This document shows positions 22,530 to 25,287 of a stretch of DNA of 25,287 bases, in pieces. The notes under the pieces were generated by a model. That model was not told the DNA's origin. It made no database searches and saw nothing but the letters and a program-made list of their open reading frames with translations. The DNA lies in the IMG/VR virus record IMGVR_UViG_3300039159_000714, positions 1 through 25,287 of that record; one strand, given 5' to 3'. The position numbers were made by a program, and so were the translations under genes. The stretch's first letter is position 1. Every line of letters starts with the position of its first letter. This DNA is from a virus.

Positions 22530-22552
22530 ACTCAACCCAGTTAGGAGTCTCT

Positions 22553-23257
22553 ATGAGCAACAAAACTATTTATCATTACGTCTACCGTATCACCAACCTA
22601 GTAGAGAAAAAGCACTACTATGGAGCTAGAACTTCCAGAATCCACCCAAAATTAGATATCGGAGTTAAGTACTTTAGCTCTAGCAGAGATAAAGCCTTTA
22701 TGCGGGATCAAAAAGATAATCCGACGCACTTTTTGTATAAAGTGATTGGGCTTTATCAGACTCGAATTGAAGCATTAGAAATGGAGATAAAGCTTCACAA
22801 TAGGTTGAATGTTGCAGTCTCTAATAAGTTCTATAATAGATCAAAGCAAGCTTCATGGGGGTGGGATACTACTGGTATAGTTATAGTACGTACACCTTCG
22901 GATGAAACTATAGCAATTCCCGTCTCAGAGTATAATCCCGATTCAGCAGACTATAAACACCATAATTCCGGAAGAAAGCATAGTATCGAGCAAAATATAG
23001 CTAATTCTATTAGAAACTCTGGTTCGAAAAATGCTATGTATGGTTCTGCTCGGTTAGGAGATAAAAATCCGTTTTATGCAAAAACTCACTCGGTTGAGGC
23101 TAGAGAGAAAATACGGCTAGGAAGGCTTGAATTCTTGAAAACAAATGAAGATCCTACTAAGGGCCGAATTTGGTATACAAACGGCACAATCAATAAAAGG
23201 CTAAAGCCTGGCACTGCTATACCAGAGGGCTTCAGGCAGGGCCTTTCAAAAAGATAG
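22553..23257 (+). CDS. GIY-YIG homing endonuclease with NUMOD3-type DNA-binding motifs
   Basis: A 234-aa protein. Residues about 6-95 form the GIY-YIG nuclease: YHYVYRITNLVEKKHYYGAR carries the two signature strands (degenerate, YVY...YYG), then an FLYKVIGLYQTRIEALEMEI helix with the catalytic-type Glu and an HNRLN ending. Residues about 138-195 hold two to three NUMOD3-like helix units (GRKHSIEQNIANSIRNSGSK, GDKNPFYAKTHSVEAREKI). The end WYTNGTINKRLKPGTAIPEG is a C-terminal motif shared by many phage homing endonucleases. It nicks or cuts DNA of endonuclease-free relatives near its own insertion site, so that repair copies it across. It is AT-richer than its neighbours and points against them, as expected for an invader. 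Strong AGGAG site before the ATG. Confidence 0.92.
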   Translation: MSNKTIYHYVYRITNLVEKKHYYGARTSRIHPKLDIGVKYFSSSRDKAFMRDQKDNPTHFLYKVIGLYQTRIEALEMEIKLHNRLNVAVSNKFYNRSKQASWGWDTTGIVIVRTPSDETIAIPVSEYNPDSADYKHHNSGRKHSIEQNIANSIRNSGSKNAMYGSARLGDKNPFYAKTHSVEAREKIRLGRLEFLKTNEDPTKGRIWYTNGTINKRLKPGTAIPEGFRQGLSKR

Positions 23258-24028
23258 AGTGAATTCAGTCTCAGTCTGCAAAATCTTTTGGCACTCACCT
23301 CGCAACTGGATCGGCAAACTATCCACGGTTTCTTGATTCACAACAAACCCATTAAACTCTTTGAAGAATGCCATGGCAACCGGGCACTGGGCTTCCACCT
23401 TGTTCACGAGCTCAACGATATCATTCTGAACCCGGTGCGGATTCTCGAAGTCGATTTCCATCTCGTAGGTGGGGAAGTTGAGGATGTTGTGGATGCCGTC
23501 ATCCGGGAGCGTGATGTGTTTCACCCAATCTAGATCAATCCACAGATTATTTTCTTCGGTGCCATCTTCAACACTGGGGATAACCTTAACACCGAAGATC
23601 ACGAACATCTTGGGAATTGCGTTCAGCGCCACCGACTTCTGGATAGAACCGCCACACCATTCACCAAACACCACCATCCGGGCAGGATCAACACGCATCC
23701 CGATGGCCATCCGCATAACATCCATCATCTCGAGAATTTTTTCTTGCTTGCCCAGCATTGAGAGCATGAACCCGGCGTTATCTTGCTCAAGGGTAAGAGT
23801 TCGTTCACGGGATTGGAATGCAAGATCCTGAGTATGGGGATCATATACGATTGCGGCATTGGTGCCGTGCATCTTTACTGTACCACGGTACTCGATCGTG
23901 GGGAGCGGGGCATTATTGTAAACCGGATCACCGTTTTTATCCTTGCCCGAATAACGAGTACGCTGGGAAACATGGCGGATGGCATTGGCGAATTGGCCGA
24001 TAGAAGGGAAGGGGAAGAATGTTTTCAT
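23246..24028 (-). CDS. RNA ligase (Rnl2-type), N-terminal half
   Basis: A 260-aa protein with the first part of an ATP-dependent RNA ligase: motif I KMHGTNA (predicted nucleotidyl Lys52), an FQSRERTLT strand (71-79), motif III VVFGEWCG (119-126) followed by the Rnl2-like IQKSV, and motif IIIa KMFVIFGVKV (140-149). It stops before motif IV. The ligase-like sequence runs to about VEAQCPVAMAFF (to residue 222); the last 38 residues replace motifs IV, V and the C-terminal domain, which are encoded separately at 21821-22258. No intein block A or exon-intron signature is seen at the break. Promoter copy B places the transcription start on or next to the A of the ATG. T4 Rnl2 seals 3'-OH/5'-phosphate RNA nicks. 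The 3' end overlaps the endonuclease gene by 12 bases. Confidence 0.85.
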   Translation of the reverse strand: MKTFFPFPSIGQFANAIRHVSQRTRYSGKDKNGDPVYNNAPLPTIEYRGTVKMHGTNAAIVYDPHTQDLAFQSRERTLTLEQDNAGFMLSMLGKQEKILEMMDVMRMAIGMRVDPARMVVFGEWCGGSIQKSVALNAIPKMFVIFGVKVIPSVEDGTEENNLWIDLDWVKHITLPDDGIHNILNFPTYEMEIDFENPHRVQNDIVELVNKVEAQCPVAMAFFKEFNGFVVNQETVDSLPIQLRGECQKILQTETEFTLSF

Positions 24029-24034
24029 ATGCTT

Positions 24035-24063
24035 ATTATAAAACGGGTAGCAATAAAAGTAAA
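24035..24063 (-). promoter_or_regulatory. early-type promoter copy B, before the ligase N-terminal half
   Basis: Minus strand TTTACT (24063-24058), 17-bp spacer starting TTTATTGCTACC, TATAAT (24040-24035). The predicted start coincides with the ATG at 24028, implying a leaderless or almost leaderless mRNA. Confidence 0.78.
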
Positions 24064-24065
24064 CC

Positions 24066-24299
24066 TCAGTCTTTCAAACCGAAAACCCGATTCAAGATAG
24101 AAGAATCTACTTCACCCCGAGAAGTGATCTTGAGGGAATAACTTTCCCCGTAGCAGGTGAACATACGATCCTCGGCAATGAAGCAGAAACCTGCACCCAC
24201 GACTTTATTGAACATTGCACGGGCAACTTCTGAGTGCTGCTGGAGTTCCGAGAAAACCATGGGAATTCCGTCTTCCGAGATGATGTATTTCATTTTCAT
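24066..24299 (-). CDS. small protein of the early block, function unknown
   Basis: A 77-aa protein (MKMKYIISEDGIPMVFSELQ, then FCFIAEDRMFTCYGESYSLK). The pattern of an MKYI-EDG start and a CYGES-S-LKI strand resembles a small conserved protein that I have seen in several large myoviruses, without known function. The ATG lies one base after the stop of the upstream membrane protein gene. A second in-frame ATG two codons later (24293) is possible. Promoter copy B begins 2 bases after its stop. Confidence 0.7.
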   Translation of the reverse strand: MKMKYIISEDGIPMVFSELQQHSEVARAMFNKVVGAGFCFIAEDRMFTCYGESYSLKITSRGEVDSSILNRVFGLKD

Positions 24300-24300
24300 T

Positions 24301-24537
24301 TTAGAGCATCCAAATAGCCAGGGCCACTGCTACCAAGCCCGCGACGGTGTTAATCCAAACGGGCCATTTCTCGGTATATACCTTCCAACTACCAAAAATC
24401 ATTTCCTGAATTTTATGTGTAGCCAAGAAGGTGGCGATAAAAACAATCATGAAAATCATGATCGGAAAAAGCATTCCCGATTCCCAAAACTGTTGTTCCA
24501 AGGGGTTACGATATACAATGATAGATTGAGTATTCAC
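24301..24537 (-). CDS. small membrane protein with two predicted helices
   Basis: A 78-aa protein starting with GTG, preceded by an AGGA Shine-Dalgarno at ideal spacing and by promoter copy C. Two hydrophobic segments are predicted to cross the membrane: residues 22-40 (MLFPIMIFMIVFIATFLAT) and about 58-78 (WPVWINTVAGLVAVALAIWM). Separated by a short charged loop, they imply a hairpin in the inner membrane. It is not an obvious holin (no dual-start motif or lysis neighbour). Function unknown; its early-type promoter argues for host takeover or superinfection exclusion rather than lysis, which is inference. Confidence 0.72.
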   Translation of the reverse strand: MNTQSIIVYRNPLEQQFWESGMLFPIMIFMIVFIATFLATHKIQEMIFGSWKVYTEKWPVWINTVAGLVAVALAIWML

Positions 24538-24560
24538 TTGAGTTCCTGTGTTGATAAGTT

Positions 24561-24589
24561 ATTATACCACAGGTAGTAATAAAAGTAAA
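24561..24589 (-). promoter_or_regulatory. early-type promoter copy C, before the membrane protein gene
   Basis: Minus strand TTTACT (24589-24584), 17-bp spacer starting TTTATTACTACC, TATAAT (24566-24561). The start near 24554 gives a leader of about 17 nt that carries the AGGA ribosome binding site. Confidence 0.8.
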
Positions 24590-24592
24590 ACT

Positions 24593-24829
24593 TTATTTTG
24601 TACGCCAGAGCTCGACCCTGAACAATGCATCAGAAGTTAACTTGGGTAACATACCCTGGAAATCTGGGCTGCACTCAGAGATGTAATCTCGAACTCGATT
24701 GGATTCTGCTTTATCAAGCTCGGTTACGACCAGATAGAAATCAGAAAAGATCTTCTTTTTCATGGCGCGATTCACACGAGCCACAGATCCAATGTTGCCA
24801 TAACAAGTTTCGTATAGATAATCAGCCAC
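24593..24829 (-). CDS. small protein of the early block, function unknown
   Basis: A 78-aa protein from a GTG start that overlaps the epimerase stop by 8 bases, with AAGGA about 9 bases upstream. Sequence: an N-terminal DYLYETCYGNIGSVARVNRA helix, a KKKIFSDFYLVVTELDKAES strand-helix and a C-terminal FRVELWRTK strand. No family recognised. The stop lies just before promoter copy C. Overlap suggests expression with the epimerase. Confidence 0.7.
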   Translation of the reverse strand: MADYLYETCYGNIGSVARVNRAMKKKIFSDFYLVVTELDKAESNRVRDYISECSPDFQGMLPKLTSDALFRVELWRTK

Positions 24830-25287
24830 GATAGATATCCTTCATAATTTCTTGGATATACTCAGATAGGTTGCGTTTCGGTGCCCAGCCAAGTGCCTTA
24901 GTTTTTCCTGTTACCAGCTCGGAGGAAAGTCGGTTGCCTGGTTTTGCGGGCGTGAACTCGAAGTTACCACCGAACAGCAGTGCGATTTCTGTAACCGTGT
25001 AAGATGTATCCGAACCGATTCCGTAGCCATCCCCGACACCATCTTCACCTACCCGGATCAAGCCATCCACAATATCATCCACGTGAGTGAAGCTGCGCAG
25101 TTGAGTGCCCGGAAGAGTAACCGACAATATTTTACCATCTCGTACTAGCTTCGCGAACTTGGCGATCAGGGTCGCATAGGATCCTTCCTGGATCTCGTTC
25201 TTGCCGTACGCATTGTAGAAGTAAGTGATTGCATAGTTCAAGCCAAACCATTCACCATAGTTTTTCACGAGCTGAGTGTTCTTGGCT
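24822..25287 (-). CDS. NAD-dependent sugar-nucleotide epimerase/dehydratase (N-terminus beyond right edge)
   Basis: The frame is open to the right edge; an internal GTG at 25268 should not be taken as the start because the reading frame continues upstream as A-K-N-T-Q-L-V. That Lys is probably the Lys of the catalytic Tyr-x3-Lys of extended short-chain dehydrogenases. The visible 155 residues are typical of the C-terminal half: NYGEWFGLNYAITYFYNAYG, a PGTQLRSFTHVDDIVDGLIR substrate/NAD-side motif, then SSELVTGKTKALGWAPKRN and a final helix. Such enzymes (UDP-glucose 4-epimerase/GDP-sugar dehydratase-like) act on nucleotide sugars in the cytoplasm. In a phage this could alter host or phage surface sugars. 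The exact substrate cannot be read from this part. Confidence 0.88.
   Translation of the reverse strand, partial: AKNTQLVKNYGEWFGLNYAITYFYNAYGKNEIQEGSYATLIAKFAKLVRDGKILSVTLPGTQLRSFTHVDDIVDGLIRVGEDGVGDGYGIGSDTSYTVTEIALLFGGNFEFTPAKPGNRLSSELVTGKTKALGWAPKRNLSEYIQEIMKDIYRG

Larger units (their letters stand above)
22259..23257. mobile_element. homing endonuclease insertion separating the two ligase halves
   Basis: The interval between the two halves holds the GIY-YIG gene (plus strand) with late promoter and hairpin, the 49-codon ORF and early promoter copy A. The endonuclease stop region overlaps the 3' end of the ligase N-terminal half by 12 bases. The exact insertion boundaries cannot be fixed without an uninterrupted relative. 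Confidence 0.65.

Noticed and set aside
21821-24028. Split intein or group I intron as the reason for the divided ligase
   Set aside because: No intein block A (Cys/Ser-led) after the N-terminal half and no His-Asn before the C-terminal half. The C-terminal half has its own start, promoter and an upstream in-frame stop. The endonuclease points against the ligase, and I could not identify group I core pairings. A free-standing insertion fits better, although a covariance-model search for introns would be decisive.
1-25287. tRNA genes, CRISPR arrays, integrase or attachment sites
   Set aside because: None seen on reading both strands; nearly every base is used by phage coding regions. A dedicated tRNA scan was not possible.

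Overview
The window is a piece of a T4-like myovirus genome (tailed phage with a contractile tail; host probably Gram-negative). The evidence is a nearly continuous run of recognisable T4 homologues (gp25, gp6, gp5, gp27, gp53, gp48, gp4, gp54, gp16, gp26, a gp29-type tape measure, gp32, gp59, gp33), packed with start/stop overlaps, together with T4-type late promoters (TATAAATA). No photosynthesis genes, tRNA, rRNA, CRISPR or integrase are visible. The host cannot be named from the sequence.

Region 1 (1-13209, minus strand) is a late baseplate operon. In transcription order it encodes gp48 (tube cap), gp53 (wedge), a gp27-like hub protein, gp5 (spike/lysozyme with an extra peptidase-like domain), gp25 and gp6 (wedge), a 588-aa tail protein with C-terminal tandem repeats, a 149-aa virion protein, a gp8-like wedge protein expanded by GSGYT-type repeats, and a DUF4815-type protein cut by the left edge. 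A second late promoter sits just before the last gene.

Region 2 (13223-18934, plus strand) is the divergent late operon: gp4 (head completion nuclease), a possible gp2, gp54 (tube initiator), gp16 (small terminase), gp26 (hub assembly), a short reading frame joined to gp26 by a probable -1 frameshift, and the tape measure. The 13210-13251 gap carries back-to-back late promoters.

Region 3 (18937-22258, minus strand) is the replication/transcription block: gp33 (late-transcription coactivator), gp59 (helicase loader), gp32 (ssDNA-binding protein, with a late promoter and a structured leader) and several small unknown genes. gp33 is the factor expected to activate the TATAAATA promoters of regions 1 and 2.

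Region 4 (21821-24028) is the most unusual part. An Rnl2-type RNA ligase gene is in two pieces. The N-terminal half (nucleotidyl-lysine motif and motif III) and the C-terminal half (motifs IV and V plus C-terminal domain) are separated by about 1 kb. That interval holds a GIY-YIG homing endonuclease gene on the opposite strand with its own late promoter, a 49-codon ORF and an early-type promoter that appears to drive the detached C-terminal half.

Region 5 (24030-25287, minus strand) holds small early-type genes and the C-terminal part of a sugar-nucleotide epimerase cut by the right edge. Three near-identical sigma70-type promoters (17-bp spacer, shared internal motif) serve regions 4 and 5. 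No gene-free stretch exceeds about 100 bases.
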